A stretch of DNA of 64,000 bases from Sphingobium sp. WTD-1 (GCF_030128825.1 NZ_CP119127.1:2356001-2420000); one strand, 5' to 3'. Numbered from the stretch's first letter, positions 37,769 through 47,459 are shown. Numbers and translations are program-made. The notes: a model not told the origin generated them from the sequence alone.

Positions 37769-38782
37769 TTACTTCCCCCCGACCGGAACTTCGGTCACAC
37801 TGGTGCCGCGGGCGATGCGGACGGTCGGCCCCTTGAAGACGGCCGTGCCGACCGGCGCGCCACCCGGCGCGGCCATGGCGGGCATGGCCGCATCAGGCTT
37901 GGCCGGGACGCTGCTGCGCTGGTAGCGCGACACGTCCGCACCCGTGGAATAGGTGGAGCCGCGATCGACCGGACGGGCCGCGATCTTGGCAATGATCGAC
38001 TTTTCCGAACCCGGATTGGTGCCATCGGGCAGGTCGACGTCCGAGCCGGCAATGGCGGCGTCGAGATCCGACGCGGTGTCGGCGATCGAACGCAGCGACA
38101 GCGACAGCGAGCCGATGGTCTGCGACACGGCGATCTTTTCCGCAATCTTGGGCGTCACTTCGAGCGTGACGTTGGAGTAGGTCTGGACGACCGGTTTGCC
38201 ATCGGGGCCGAGCGCATCGGTGCGCTGGTCGGTGGCGAGCACGCGCAGGTTGCGCAGGATCGTTTCCGAGACCTTGAGCGGAGCGCCATCGCCGCCGCCC
38301 GAGACCGTCTGGGTCAGCACCAGGTCGATGCGGTCGCCAGGGAAGACGAAGCCGGCAACCGCATTCTGGGCCGAGACCGGCACGGTGACGGCGCGCATAC
38401 CCGGACCGAGCGCGGCGGCCAGGAAGCCGCGGTCACCCGGACGGATAACGGCGCCCTGGGTCAGCGGCTGGCCAGCGGTGATCGCATTGCGCACGACGCT
38501 GCCTGCAAGCTTGAGCGGATCGGCCTGGCCCTTGAGATAATAGGCCGCCTCGATCAGATCCTTGGGCCAGGGCTGGAAGCGGAAGCTTTCCGCGTCCAGG
38601 ATGGTCCCCACCGGCAGGGCCTTGGTCGCCACCAGAACATGCGGCTGGTCCGCCTCGTTCGGCATTGCGGCCGCGTTCACCTGCGGCGTAGATGAAGAAC
38701 TCAGCATGCTGCGCGCAAGCAAGGCTGTAGTGACCGCTATGATTAGCGCCCCCACCAGCAGCACGATCTTCTTAGCATCCAT
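37769..38782 (-). CDS. cpaB: Tad pilus assembly protein CpaB (RcpC)
   Basis: 337 residues from ATG 38782. One N-terminal helix (KIVLLVGALIIAVTTALLAR), then a SAF domain (VLVATKALPVGTILDAESFRFQPWP, about 45-110) and the RcpC region (GMRAVTVPVSAQNAVAGFVFPGDRIDLVLT). The C-terminus is Pro/Ala-rich. A periplasmic partner of the secretin. Confidence 0.93.
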   Translation of the reverse strand: MDAKKIVLLVGALIIAVTTALLARSMLSSSSTPQVNAAAMPNEADQPHVLVATKALPVGTILDAESFRFQPWPKDLIEAAYYLKGQADPLKLAGSVVRNAITAGQPLTQGAVIRPGDRGFLAAALGPGMRAVTVPVSAQNAVAGFVFPGDRIDLVLTQTVSGGGDGAPLKVSETILRNLRVLATDQRTDALGPDGKPVVQTYSNVTLEVTPKIAEKIAVSQTIGSLSLSLRSIADTASDLDAAIAGSDVDLPDGTNPGSEKSIIAKIAARPVDRGSTYSTGADVSRYQRSSVPAKPDAAMPAMAAPGGAPVGTAVFKGPTVRIARGTSVTEVPVGGK

Positions 38783-38833
38783 GACGAAACTCGCCTTTCT
38801 CAAATGGGCGGCCTGCCCCCAGGGGCCCAATCA

Positions 38834-39307
38834 TCACGCAAATTGGTTAAGATATCGTTCGCCAAGTAACCAAAGGGCGGCGATCGATATGGCTACGCCG
38901 TAGGGTATTTCGGGTTGGCCCTGTTTCCGGCGGAGACGATGGTGGATCACCGTGACGATCGTCACGGCCCCGCCCAGAATCGCCATCAGCATCAACAGGG
39001 TCAGCACCGCCTGCCACGGAAACCACAGCGCCAGCGCGCCAAGCAGCTTCACATCGCCCCCGCCCATCATGCCGAACGCGAACAGCGCGGCGAACAGGAC
39101 GAAGACCAGCAGGCCGACCAGCAACTGCACCGCCATGCCCGGCCAGAGCGGCAAGCCGCAGGCGATCCACCATAGTGGCGCCAGGGCGGCGACGCCCAGG
39201 TTCAGCCGGTTGGAGATGATGCGCGCGCGCAGGTCCGTGATCGCGGCTGCGATCAGCAGAATGCCCAGTGCGGCGATCAGCGCCAGTCTGAAATATTCCC
39301 CCAACAT
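38834..39307 (-). CDS. cpaA: Prepilin peptidase CpaA/TadV
   Basis: 157 residues with about five membrane helices. The two aspartates of type IV prepilin peptidases are in AAITDLRARIISN (about Asp25) and MMGGGDVKLLGAL. A short peptidase lacking the methylase domain, as in Tad systems. First gene of the operon; no flp pilin precedes it, and the gap to the divergent hydrolase is 49 bases, so the pilin substrate must be encoded elsewhere. Confidence 0.93.
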   Translation of the reverse strand: MLGEYFRLALIAALGILLIAAAITDLRARIISNRLNLGVAALAPLWWIACGLPLWPGMAVQLLVGLLVFVLFAALFAFGMMGGGDVKLLGALALWFPWQAVLTLLMLMAILGGAVTIVTVIHHRLRRKQGQPEIPYGVAISIAALWLLGERYLNQFA

Positions 39308-39356
39308 GAGGGTCAGGCACTAGACCATATGGCTTACCAAACCGTAACCATGGCCC

Positions 39357-40310
39357 ATGGATTCGCCGATCTTCCCGTCGCCCGCCCTTGACCGTCGCGC
39401 CTGGCCAATGGGTGGCCAGCTCGATTATTGGCAGGCCCCCGACGGCTGGCCGATCCGCCGCTATCGGCTGGGCGCTGGCACCCGTGGCCGGATGCTCATC
39501 CTCAACGGTCGCGGCGATATGATCGAGAAATATCTGGAGGTGATCCACCACTGGGCGCAGCGGGGCTGGGCGGTGACCAGCTTCGACTGGCGGGGGCAGG
39601 GCGGATCGGGCCGGCTGACGGATGATCCGCTGTGCGGCCATATCGACGACTTCGCCCGGTGGATTGGCGATTTGCGCGCGCTTTCAAATGATTGGCGCGC
39701 GGAGGGCAGCGGTCCGACGGTCATGCTGGGGCACAGCATGGGCGGGCATATGCTGCTGCGGGCGCTGGCCGAGGGGCTGCCCGAACCGGATGCGGCCGTG
39801 GCGGTGGCGCCGATGCTGGGGCTGCATACAGCCCCGCTGCCGCGCTGGCTGGCGGTGGCGATCGCCAATGTCATGTGCGCGATCGGGCAGGGGGAAAAGC
39901 GGGCCTGGACGCAGAAGGAAGAGAGCGAGCGGCAGCGTCAGATGCGGCAGAAGCGGCTGACCCATGATCCCGATCGCTATGCCGATGAAATCTGGTGGCG
40001 GGACCATAGCCGGGACATCGCGCTGGGGCCACCGAGCTGGAACTGGGTACGGCTGGCGCTCGAGTCGACTCAGGTGCTGGAGGCCGGAAATGGGCCGGAG
40101 CGAATCGCGACGCCGACCCTGGTCCTGGCCGCCTGTCGCGACCAGTTGGTATCGACGCCGGCGATCCGGCGGATCGCGGCGCGCTTGCCCGATGCCCGAC
40201 TGCATGTCTATGGGCGCGAGGCCGCGCATGAAATCCTGCGCGAGCTCGACCCGGTGCGGCTCGATGCGCTGGGGCGGATCGACCGTTTCCTGGATGAGGT
40301 TGCCCGTTGA
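39357..40310 (+). CDS. Alpha/beta hydrolase, lysophospholipase-like (PldB family)
   Basis: 317 residues. Serine-hydrolase elbow GHSMGGHMLL (about Ser123), an oxyanion-region NGRGDMIEKYLEVIHHWAQRGW and DWRGQGGSGR, which match PldB/Hydrolase_4 enzymes. Late Asp in VLAACRDQLVS and His in GREAAHEI complete the triad. No signal peptide, so cytoplasmic or membrane-associated. Its TGA overlaps the TTG start of the next gene, suggesting co-translation. Confidence 0.85.
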   Translation: MDSPIFPSPALDRRAWPMGGQLDYWQAPDGWPIRRYRLGAGTRGRMLILNGRGDMIEKYLEVIHHWAQRGWAVTSFDWRGQGGSGRLTDDPLCGHIDDFARWIGDLRALSNDWRAEGSGPTVMLGHSMGGHMLLRALAEGLPEPDAAVAVAPMLGLHTAPLPRWLAVAIANVMCAIGQGEKRAWTQKEESERQRQMRQKRLTHDPDRYADEIWWRDHSRDIALGPPSWNWVRLALESTQVLEAGNGPERIATPTLVLAACRDQLVSTPAIRRIAARLPDARLHVYGREAAHEILRELDPVRLDALGRIDRFLDEVAR

Positions 40311-41410
40311 ACAGGCCCGATATCGTGATTGTCGGTGGCGGGATTGCGGGCGCCAGCCTGGGCGCGGCGCTGGCGGAAACGGCACGGGTGCTGATCCTGG
40401 AGATGGAAGACAGCGCCGGCTATCATGCGACGGGGCGATCGGTCGCCTTCTGGGAAGAAACCTATGGCGGGCCGGTGGTCCAGCCGCTGACCACGGCTTC
40501 GGGCAGGCTGCTGGAGTCGCCGGATCCCGATTTCTTCGATGGTTCCTTTTTGTCGCCGCGCCGCACGCTGCATATCGGGCGGGCGGGGGATGAGGGGCTG
40601 CGCGACGCGCTGCTGGCTGATTTTGCCGGGGCGGTCGAATTGCAGCCGGTGGCGCCGGCGAGCCTGGTGCCGGGGTTGCGGCCCGAATGGGTGCTGGGCG
40701 TGCTGGAACCGAGTTGCCGCGACATCGATGTCGCGGCGCTGCATCAGGCCTATCTGGGCCGGTTCCGCAAGCTGGGCGGCGAAATGCGGCTGGGGGCCAG
40801 GCTGGAGCACGCGGAACGACAAGGCGATGGCTGGCGGATCGAGACCGGTGACGGGCCGATCGAATGCGGCCTGCTGGTCAATGCCGCCGGGGCTTGGGCG
40901 GACGATGTCGCTATGGCCTGCGGTGTCGCGCCGGTCGGCATCGCGCCCTATCGCCGGACGGTGGTGCAGTTGCGGCTGGAGGATATGCCGGCCGACGAGA
41001 TGCCGCTGGTGATGGACATGCAGGGCGGCTTCTATTTCAAGCCCGAGGGGCAGGGGCGGATCTGGCTGACGCCGCATGACGAGGTCGCCTCGCCCCCCTG
41101 CGATGCCGCGCCCGAGGAACTGGCGATCGCGCAGGCCATCGACCGGTTCCAGGCGGCGGTCGACTGGCGGATCGCGGCGGTCGAGCGCAAATGGGCCGGC
41201 CTGCGCAGCTTCGCGCCGGACCGGGTGCCGGTCTATGGCTTCGAGCCGGCGGTCGAGGGTTTCTTCTGGTTTGCCGGGCAGGGCGGTTTCGGCATCCAGA
41301 CCGCGCCGGCGGCGGCGCTGCTGGGGGCCAGCCTGTTGACCGGCGCGGCCATGCCGCAGGCGATTGCCAGCCTCGATATCGCTGCTTATGCTCCCGAACG
41401 GTTTCGATAG
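40307..41410 (+). CDS. FAD-dependent oxidoreductase (DAO/GlyOx family)
   Basis: 367 residues from TTG 40307, overlapping the previous stop (TTGA). FAD-binding motif DIVIVGGGIAGASLGAALAE at the N-terminus, then HATGRSVAFWEETYGG, LLVNAAGAWADDVA and the C-terminal FWFAGQGGFGIQTAPAAALL. It resembles D-amino-acid dehydrogenase/glycine oxidase-type enzymes; the exact amine substrate is unknown. The pairing with a hydrolase is not a recognised pathway. Confidence 0.85.
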   Translation: MNRPDIVIVGGGIAGASLGAALAETARVLILEMEDSAGYHATGRSVAFWEETYGGPVVQPLTTASGRLLESPDPDFFDGSFLSPRRTLHIGRAGDEGLRDALLADFAGAVELQPVAPASLVPGLRPEWVLGVLEPSCRDIDVAALHQAYLGRFRKLGGEMRLGARLEHAERQGDGWRIETGDGPIECGLLVNAAGAWADDVAMACGVAPVGIAPYRRTVVQLRLEDMPADEMPLVMDMQGGFYFKPEGQGRIWLTPHDEVASPPCDAAPEELAIAQAIDRFQAAVDWRIAAVERKWAGLRSFAPDRVPVYGFEPAVEGFFWFAGQGGFGIQTAPAAALLGASLLTGAAMPQAIASLDIAAYAPERFR

Positions 41411-41431
41411 CGCAACCAGCAGGAGAGCATG

Positions 41432-41608
41432 ATGGCGCACAAGTTCGTGATCGAAAAGAACAAGGCCGGCGAGTTCGTGGCCAAGTTCAAATATAATGCC
41501 GAGATCATCTTCTGGACCGAGGGCTACAGCTCCAAGGCGAGCGCGAAGAATGCGATCGAGTCGATCCTGAAGAACGGCCCCGGCGCGCCGATCGAAGAAG
41601 CCGAATAA
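41432..41608 (+). CDS. DUF1508 (YegP-like) small protein
   Basis: 58 residues: starts MAHKFVIEKNKAGEFVAKFK and contains IIFWTEGYSSKASAKNAIES. One copy of the DUF1508 fold, which normally appears as two tandem repeats in YegP. An AGGAG ribosome site at 41421-41425 favours ATG 41432 over ATG 41429. Function unknown. It lies 21 bases after the oxidoreductase stop, so possibly co-transcribed. Confidence 0.82.
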   Translation: MAHKFVIEKNKAGEFVAKFKYNAEIIFWTEGYSSKASAKNAIESILKNGPGAPIEEAE

Positions 41609-41619
41609 GCTGCACGGTG

Positions 41620-41639
41620 CGGGGAGGGTGACCTCCCCG
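41620..41639. terminator. Hairpin between convergent DUF1508 and rnhA genes
   Basis: cggggagg-gtga-cctccccg, an 8-bp GC stem. There is no good T-run; the position between convergent stops supports a terminator role. Confidence 0.5.
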
Positions 41640-41646
41640 TCCGTCC

Positions 41647-42093
41647 CTATTTGCGGAAGCTTTCCGCCGCGGCGCAGGCCAGCGCGTCGGCCCGCTCATT
41701 TTCCGGGTGGCCGGCATGGCCCTTGACCCATTGCCATGTCAGCTTGTGCCGGGCGGCGGCCTTCACCAGTTCCTGCCAGATCTCGACATTCTTGACCGGC
41801 TTGTTGTCGGCGGTCTTCCAGCCGCGCTTCTGCCAGCCGAAGATCCATTTGGTGATGCCGTCCATCACATATTTGCTGTCGGTGTAGAGCGTCACCTGGC
41901 ACGGCTTCTTGAGCGTGTTGAGCGCCTCGACCGCGGCCATCATCTCCATGCGGTTGTTGGTGGTCATCGCCTCGCCGCCGGAGATTTCCTTCTCCTGGTC
42001 GCCAAAGCGCAGCACCGCGCCCCAGCCGCCGGGGCCGGGATTGCCCTTGCACGCGCCATCGGTGAAGATCTGGACTTGGGGCAGGTCGCTCAT
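41647..42093 (-). CDS. rnhA: Ribonuclease HI
   Basis: 148 residues, normal length. Degrades RNA in RNA-DNA hybrids. The catalytic carboxylates are visible: [17 protein letters not shown] (Asp11), [11 protein letters not shown] (Glu), [12 protein letters not shown] (Asp), NERADALA (Asp). Its ATG overlaps the thrB stop by 4 bases, indicating translational coupling. Confidence 0.95.
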   Translation of the reverse strand: MSDLPQVQIFTDGACKGNPGPGGWGAVLRFGDQEKEISGGEAMTTNNRMEMMAAVEALNTLKKPCQVTLYTDSKYVMDGITKWIFGWQKRGWKTADNKPVKNVEIWQELVKAAARHKLTWQWVKGHAGHPENERADALACAAAESFRK

Positions 42094-43067
42094 GCGCCGA
42101 GCAGCTCCGCCGGGTCGGCCTTGGCGTAGAAATCCATGCGGCGCAGATAGGCGAGCGGATCCTTGCGCGTCACCAGCGCGTCGGCAGGCGTGTTGATCCA
42201 GTCATAGGCGCGGGTCAGCAGGAAGCGCAGCGCTGCGCCGCGGCACAGGATCGGGAAGGCGGCGCGTTCCGCGTCGGTCAGGCCATGGGCGGCGGCATAG
42301 CCTGCGCCGATCGCGGCCGCGCGGTCGCCAAACCAGGTGGCGCCGTCATTGCTGAAGCACCAGGCGCTGTGGGTGACGGCCAGGTCATAGGCGCGAATGT
42401 CGGTGCAGCTGAAATAGAAGTCGATGAGGCCGGTGACTTCATCGCCCAGCATCAGGACATTGTCCGGGAACAGGTCGGCATGGATCACCGAACGGGGCAG
42501 GTCGGCGGGCCAATGGGCGTCGAGAAAGGCCAGTTCCTCCGCCACGCGGGCGCCAAGGCCCGGCGCGATCTGGTCGAAATCATCGCCACACTTGGCCGCC
42601 AGCGCGTGCCAGCCATCCTTGTCGAGCGCATTGCGCCGTTCGCCGGCAAAACCCTGTGCCGCCTTGTGCAGTTCGCCCAGCGCCACGCCGCAGGCGCGCG
42701 CCTGGGGCGGGGTCGGTTCGGTCACCGATATGCCGGTCAGGAACTCGATCAGGCAGGCCGGGCGCCCGCCCAGCTGTTGCAGCCGCTTGCCATCGGTGTC
42801 GGCGATGAAGCGCGGCACCAGACAGCCGCGCGCACCGAGATGGTCGAGCAGGTCCATGAAGAAGGGCAGGTCCGCCTCATCCACCCGCTTTTCATAGAGG
42901 GTCAGGATATAGCGGTGACCGTTGCCGTCGGCGCCAGTGGTTTCGAGCAGATAATTGCTGTTTTCCACGCCTTCAGCGATGCCCTTGGCGGACACCAGCC
43001 GGCCGGCATCATAGCGGGTGAGGAAGGCGTCAATCTCTTCGGCGGGAACGTGCGTATAAACGGCCAT
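42090..43067 (-). CDS. thrB: Homoserine kinase, ThrB type II
   Basis: 325 residues with an aminoglycoside-phosphotransferase-like kinase fold, not the GHMP fold of E. coli ThrB. Motifs: [17 protein letters not shown] (nucleotide loop), [29 protein letters not shown] (catalytic HxDxxxxN and IDF). Phosphorylates homoserine in threonine synthesis. The ispH-thrB-rnhA order is common in alphaproteobacteria. Confidence 0.93.
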   Translation of the reverse strand: MAVYTHVPAEEIDAFLTRYDAGRLVSAKGIAEGVENSNYLLETTGADGNGHRYILTLYEKRVDEADLPFFMDLLDHLGARGCLVPRFIADTDGKRLQQLGGRPACLIEFLTGISVTEPTPPQARACGVALGELHKAAQGFAGERRNALDKDGWHALAAKCGDDFDQIAPGLGARVAEELAFLDAHWPADLPRSVIHADLFPDNVLMLGDEVTGLIDFYFSCTDIRAYDLAVTHSAWCFSNDGATWFGDRAAAIGAGYAAAHGLTDAERAAFPILCRGAALRFLLTRAYDWINTPADALVTRKDPLAYLRRMDFYAKADPAELLGA

Positions 43068-43072
43068 GGGGG

Positions 43073-44032
43073 TTATGCGACCTCCAGTCCGCGCGGCAGC
43101 TTGAAGGATATCGTCTCCTGCGCCGTTTCCACTTGCTCCTCGGTGACGACGAAGCGCTCGGCGATCCGGTCGACGACTTCGCGCACCAGTATTTCGGGCG
43201 CGGAGGCACCGGCGGTGAGGCCCAGCGTCGTTACCCCCTCCAGCCAGGCAAAGTCGATCTCGTCGGCGCGCTGGATCAGGCGCGCGGGGGTGCCCTCGCG
43301 CTCGGCGACCTCGACCAGGCGCAGCGAGTTGGAACTGTTGGGCGCGCCGATCACATAGACGGCGTCACAGCGGGCGGCGATCGCCTTGACCGCCGTCTGG
43401 CGGTTCGACGTCGCATAACAGATATCCTCGCCCTTGGGCGCGATGATCGAGGGGAAGCGGCGCTCCAGCGTGGCGACGATCGCGGCGGTGTCGTCGACCG
43501 ACAGGGTGGTCTGGGTCAGGAAGGCGAGGTTGTCGGCGTCGGCGGGCGCCAGCGCCTCGGCATCCTCGACCGTCTCGATCAGCGTCATCGTGCCGTCGGG
43601 CACCTGGCCGAAGGTGCCGATCACCTCCGGATGGCCCTTGTGGCCGATGAACAATATGTGGCGGCCGGCGGTCACCATGCGTTCGGCCTGGCGATGCACC
43701 TTGCTGACCAGCGGGCAGGTTGCGTCGAGATAGTCGAGGCCGCGCTCCTCCGCCTTGGCCGGCACCGCCTTGGGCACGCCATGGGCGGAAAAGACGACCG
43801 GCACGCCGTCGGGCACCTGGTCCAGTTCCTCGACGAAGATCGCGCCCTTGGCCTTCAGGCTGTCGACCACGAACTTGTTGTGGACGATTTCATGGCGGAC
43901 ATAGACCGGCGCGCCATATTTCTCGATCGCGCGCTCGACGATGATGATGGCGCGGTCGACACCGGCGCAGAAGCCGCGCGGGGCAGCGATCAACAGGGTC
44001 ATCGGCGGGCGAGGGGCGGGGCTCTGCGTCAT
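43073..44032 (-). CDS. ispH: 4-hydroxy-3-methylbut-2-enyl diphosphate reductase
   Basis: 319 residues. The last step of the MEP isoprenoid pathway, producing IPP and DMAPP. Three conserved cysteines for the Fe-S cluster: [22 protein letters not shown] and [17 protein letters not shown] and HGVPK carry conserved His. Start 44032 is a choice; ATG 44002 ([15 protein letters not shown]) is equally possible, and neither has a clear ribosome site. Confidence 0.94.
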   Translation of the reverse strand: MTQSPAPRPPMTLLIAAPRGFCAGVDRAIIIVERAIEKYGAPVYVRHEIVHNKFVVDSLKAKGAIFVEELDQVPDGVPVVFSAHGVPKAVPAKAEERGLDYLDATCPLVSKVHRQAERMVTAGRHILFIGHKGHPEVIGTFGQVPDGTMTLIETVEDAEALAPADADNLAFLTQTTLSVDDTAAIVATLERRFPSIIAPKGEDICYATSNRQTAVKAIAARCDAVYVIGAPNSSNSLRLVEVAEREGTPARLIQRADEIDFAWLEGVTTLGLTAGASAPEILVREVVDRIAERFVVTEEQVETAQETISFKLPRGLEVA

Positions 44033-44169
44033 GGGCGCGGCTTAGGGCAATGTCGCGCCCGAAGGAAGGGCCAACGCAAATCACCGCGCTTTGTGTTGCG
44101 TGGGCGGCGGGGGATGGATAAGGAAGCCGGACGCCTCTGTCCAAGGGGCATGCTGAGGAATTGCTGCCT

Positions 44170-44808
44170 GTGACATTGTCCCGAATTGCGTTGACCGGAA
44201 TGCTCGCCCTTGCCCTTGCCGGCTGTTCTCGCCGGGGGGAAATCGACCCGACGGGCGGTATCGTCACGGTGCGTTCGGCTTGCCCGGTGGCTGCAATCCC
44301 GGCCTATACCGGCGACGTGACCCTGTTCAATCCGGCCCAGAGCCGCGATGCCTCCGCGATCGACGTGGTGGCGAACATCACCGATCTGCGCTCGACCTGT
44401 TCGGATGGCGCCCAGCTTTATACCCAGGCGACCTTCGTGGTGAATGCGCGTCGCAACGACGCCAGCGCCGCGCGCCAGGTGACCTTGCCCTATTTCTCGG
44501 CGATCGTGCGGGGCGGTAGTGCCGTCGTCGCCAAGCGGATCGGCCAGGTGACGCTGAACTTCGCGCCGGGCGAATATCGCGCGACCGCGACCGCCACGGC
44601 TGGCTCCTATGTCGACAAGGCATCGGCCACGCTGCCGCCGGAAATTCAGCAGAAGATCACGCAGAAGCGCAAGGCAGGCGATGCGGATGCCGCGATCGAC
44701 CCCTTCGCCCAGCCGGACGTCAAGGCGGCGCTGCAGCGAACCAGCTTCGAGCTGCTCGTGGGTTTCAACCTGACCCAGGATCAGCTCAAATATAACGCGA
44801 CCCGTTAA
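44170..44808 (+). CDS. Hypothetical lipoprotein
   Basis: About 212 residues from GTG 44170, preferred because GAGGA lies 10 bases upstream; TTG 44161 and ATG 44200 are alternatives. Lipobox LALAGCS (Cys about 20). The mature region is beta-rich: GDVTLFNPAQSRDASAIDVVANITDLRS, QATFVVNARRNDASAARQVTLPYF. It ends in a charged helix. No family recognised. Genes of this type lie before argS in relatives as far as I recall. Confidence 0.7.
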   Translation: MTLSRIALTGMLALALAGCSRRGEIDPTGGIVTVRSACPVAAIPAYTGDVTLFNPAQSRDASAIDVVANITDLRSTCSDGAQLYTQATFVVNARRNDASAARQVTLPYFSAIVRGGSAVVAKRIGQVTLNFAPGEYRATATATAGSYVDKASATLPPEIQQKITQKRKAGDADAAIDPFAQPDVKAALQRTSFELLVGFNLTQDQLKYNATR

Positions 44809-44824
44809 GCCCGTTGATTTGTTT

Positions 44825-44920
44825 CCGTTCGGGCTGAGCGAAGTCGAAGCCCGCCACTGAGCGAAGCGAAGTGCTTCACTCCGTTCAGCCTGGCCCTTCG
44901 ACTTCGCTCAGGGCGAACGG
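44825..44920. repeat. Intergenic inverted repeat with CTGAGCGAAGTCGAAG core
   Basis: The left arm (44825-44849) and right arm (44896-44920) are complementary at 23 of 25 positions, with core ctgagcgaagtcgaag. An inner gagcgaagcgaag/cttcactccg segment folds within it. This core is a familiar dispersed palindrome in many GC-rich bacterial genomes (from memory). It ends 18 bases before the argS start. Confidence 0.75.
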
Positions 44921-44937
44921 AGTTGAAGGAAATGCCC

Positions 44938-46665
44938 GTGTCCCTTTACACCCGTTTCACTGCCCATCTCGATGCCGTGCTCGACGCGCTGGAGGCTGAA
45001 GGCACGCTGCCCGCCGGCCTCAACCGCAAGCCGGTGACGGTGGAGCCGCCGCGCGACCCCAGCCATGGCGACCTGGCCACCAACGCCGCGATGGTGCTGG
45101 CCAAGCCCGCCGGCACCAATCCGCGCGCGCTGGCCGACGCGATCGTGACCAAGCTGCAGGCGCTGGACGAGGTCGAGGCGGCCAGCATCGCCGGCCCCGG
45201 CTTCATCAACCTGACCCTGACCGACCCGACCTGGCGGGCGGAGCTGGCGGCGATCCATGCCGAAGCGGCCGATTATGGCCGGTCCGATTTCGGCGCGGGC
45301 ACGACCGTGAACGTCGAATATGTCTCGGCCAACCCCACCGGTCCCATGCATATGGGTCATTGCCGCGGCGCGGTGGTCGGCGATGCGCTCGCCACCCTGC
45401 TGGAATATGCCGGGCACAAGGTGATCCGCGAATATTATATCAATGATGCGGGCGGCCAGGTCGATGTGCTCGCCCGTTCCGCGCATGTCCGCTACCGCGA
45501 AGCGCTGGGCGAGGATGTCGGCGCGATCCCCGAGGGGCTTTATCCGGGCGATTATCTTGTGCCGGTGGGTCAGGCGCTGGCCGCCGAATATGGCGACAGG
45601 TTCGTCGGTGCGCCCGAGGGCGACTGGCTGGTCCTGTTCCGCACCTTTGCCGTGGCGAAGATGATGGACATGATCCGCAGCGATCTCGCGCTGCTGGGCA
45701 TCCACCACGACATCTTCTCGTCGGAGGCCGAACTGCAGGCGGCGGGCAAGCCGGCCGAGGCCGAGGCCTGGCTGCGTGCCCATGACCTGGTCTATGACGG
45801 CGTGCTGGAAGCGCCCAAGGGTGAACTGCCCGACGATTGGGAGCCGGTGGAACTGCCGCTGTTCCGTTCGACCAGGTTCGGCGACGACCAGGATCGGCCG
45901 ATCAAGAAGTCGAATGGCAGCTGGACCTATTTCGGTGCCGACATGGCCTATCATTTCCAGAAGGCCCAGACCGCCGATCAGCTGATCGACATATGGGGCG
46001 CTGACCATGCCGGCACGGTGAAGCGCATCCAGGCCGCCGTCGCCGCCCTGACCGAGGGCAAGGCGCGGTTCGACGTGAAGCTGATCCAGATGGTCCGCCT
46101 GCTGCGCGACGGCGAGCCGGTAAAGATGTCGAAGCGCGCCGGCAATTTCGTCACGCTGGCCGATGTCGTGCGCGAAGTGGGCAAGGATGTCGTCCGCTTC
46201 ACCATGCTGACGCGCAAGGCCGATGCCCAGATGGACTTCGACTTCGCCAAGGTGGTGGAAGCCTCGAAGGACAATCCGGTCTTCTATGTGCAATATGCCC
46301 ATGCCCGCATTTCCTCGCTCGGCCGTCGTGCAGAGGAGGCCGGGATCGACCTTCCCGCGCCCGACCTGTCCCTGCTTGGGACGGCGGAGCTGAACCTGGT
46401 GAAGCTGGCGGCACAGTTCCCGCGCGTCGTCGAAGGATCGGCGCAGGCTCGTGAACCGCATCGTATTGCCTTCTATCTCAATGACTTGGCTTCGGCATTC
46501 CATGGCTGGTGGAATATGGGCAATGATGATCCGCGCGCGCGCGTCGTGCTGGCGGACGATCCGGCGCTCACCTCGGCCCGGCTTTTCTTGAGCCGCGGAA
46601 TCGGGCAGATCATCCGCAACGGCCTTGCCCTGATGGGCGTGGTCGCGCTGACCGAAATGCAGTGA
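44938..46665 (+). CDS. argS: Arginyl-tRNA synthetase
   Basis: 575 residues from GTG 44938 (AAGGA 7 bases upstream; ATG 44932 is too close to it). Class I synthetase: N-terminal domain SLYTRFTAHLDAVLDAL, HIGH-type motif ANPTGPMHMGHCRGAV, KMSKS-type motif VKMSKRAGNFVTL, and C-terminal anticodon-binding DALR domain (PHRIAFYLNDLASAFHGWWN). Charges tRNA-Arg. First of the argS-SPOR-nagZ-scp-tat block. Confidence 0.95.
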   Translation: MSLYTRFTAHLDAVLDALEAEGTLPAGLNRKPVTVEPPRDPSHGDLATNAAMVLAKPAGTNPRALADAIVTKLQALDEVEAASIAGPGFINLTLTDPTWRAELAAIHAEAADYGRSDFGAGTTVNVEYVSANPTGPMHMGHCRGAVVGDALATLLEYAGHKVIREYYINDAGGQVDVLARSAHVRYREALGEDVGAIPEGLYPGDYLVPVGQALAAEYGDRFVGAPEGDWLVLFRTFAVAKMMDMIRSDLALLGIHHDIFSSEAELQAAGKPAEAEAWLRAHDLVYDGVLEAPKGELPDDWEPVELPLFRSTRFGDDQDRPIKKSNGSWTYFGADMAYHFQKAQTADQLIDIWGADHAGTVKRIQAAVAALTEGKARFDVKLIQMVRLLRDGEPVKMSKRAGNFVTLADVVREVGKDVVRFTMLTRKADAQMDFDFAKVVEASKDNPVFYVQYAHARISSLGRRAEEAGIDLPAPDLSLLGTAELNLVKLAAQFPRVVEGSAQAREPHRIAFYLNDLASAFHGWWNMGNDDPRARVVLADDPALTSARLFLSRGIGQIIRNGLALMGVVALTEMQ

Positions 46666-46684
46666 GCCGAGCGGAGTTTCGATA

Positions 46685-47404
46685 ATGGGTGACTATGCAC
46701 GCGGGCGACTTGACCTCGATGACGAGGATCGGCTGCCCTGGCTGGAACCTGCGCTCGACGAGGCGGATGAGGAGCGGATTTCGCCGCTGCGCCTACTCGG
46801 CCTCATCATCCTGGGGCTGGCCCTGATTGGTGCGGTGGTCGCGGGCGTATGGTGGATGCAGAACCGCACCGGCGGTGGCGCGGGCGAGGGGCAACTGATC
46901 GCCGCGCCGCAGGGCGACTACAAGATCGCTGCCAAGGAAGCGGACGCCAAGAAGTTCCAGGGCGAGGGCGATGCCAGCTTCGCCGCGAGCGAGGGCGTGG
47001 CCCGCGATGGCCAGATCGACCCGAGCCGCGTGCCCGAAGCACCGATCACCCCGACCGGCGCTGCCCCCGCAGGCACCAAGCCCGCTGTTCCGGCCAAGCC
47101 CGCGCAGAGCGTCACCGCCAAGGTCGAGGATGAGACCAGAGCTGCGCCCAAGGCAGCCGCGCCCAAGGCAGCCGGCAGCGGCGTCATCCAGCTGGGCGCC
47201 TATGGCAGCGCGTCGGGCGCCAAGGATGCCTGGGGCCGCCTGTCGAAGCGCTTTGCCTATCTCGCGCCGCTCGCCATGTCGGTCGAGCCGGCCGAAGTGG
47301 GCGGCAGCACCGTCTATCGTCTGCGCGCCAGCGCCGGCGGGCAGGCGGGCACCGTTTGCGGCAAGCTGAAGGTCGCGGGCGAAAGCTGCATCATCGTCAA
47401 TTGA
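46685..47404 (+). CDS. SPOR-domain membrane protein
   Basis: 239 residues. A cytoplasmic acidic N-terminus, one helix (PLRLLGLIILGLALIGAVVAGVWW, about 38-60), a Pro/Ala/Lys linker and a C-terminal SPOR domain (GVIQLGAYGSASGAKDAWGRL...VYRLRASAGGQAGTVCGKLK). SPOR domains bind denuded glycan strands at the division septum. The position between argS and nagZ is conserved in alphaproteobacteria. Confidence 0.88.
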   Translation: MGDYARGRLDLDDEDRLPWLEPALDEADEERISPLRLLGLIILGLALIGAVVAGVWWMQNRTGGGAGEGQLIAAPQGDYKIAAKEADAKKFQGEGDASFAASEGVARDGQIDPSRVPEAPITPTGAAPAGTKPAVPAKPAQSVTAKVEDETRAAPKAAAPKAAGSGVIQLGAYGSASGAKDAWGRLSKRFAYLAPLAMSVEPAEVGGSTVYRLRASAGGQAGTVCGKLKVAGESCIIVN

Positions 47405-47413
47405 CCCAAACAG

Positions 47414-47438
47414 GGCGCGGGCGTCGACAGCCCGCGCC
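47414..47438 (+). terminator. Hairpin between SPOR gene and nagZ
   Basis: ggcgcgggc-gtcgaca-gcccgcgcc then ttagt: a 9-bp GC stem with a short T-run. Probably attenuates rather than fully separates transcription into nagZ. Confidence 0.5.
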
Positions 47439-47459
47439 TTAGTCATTAGCATCGGCGTC

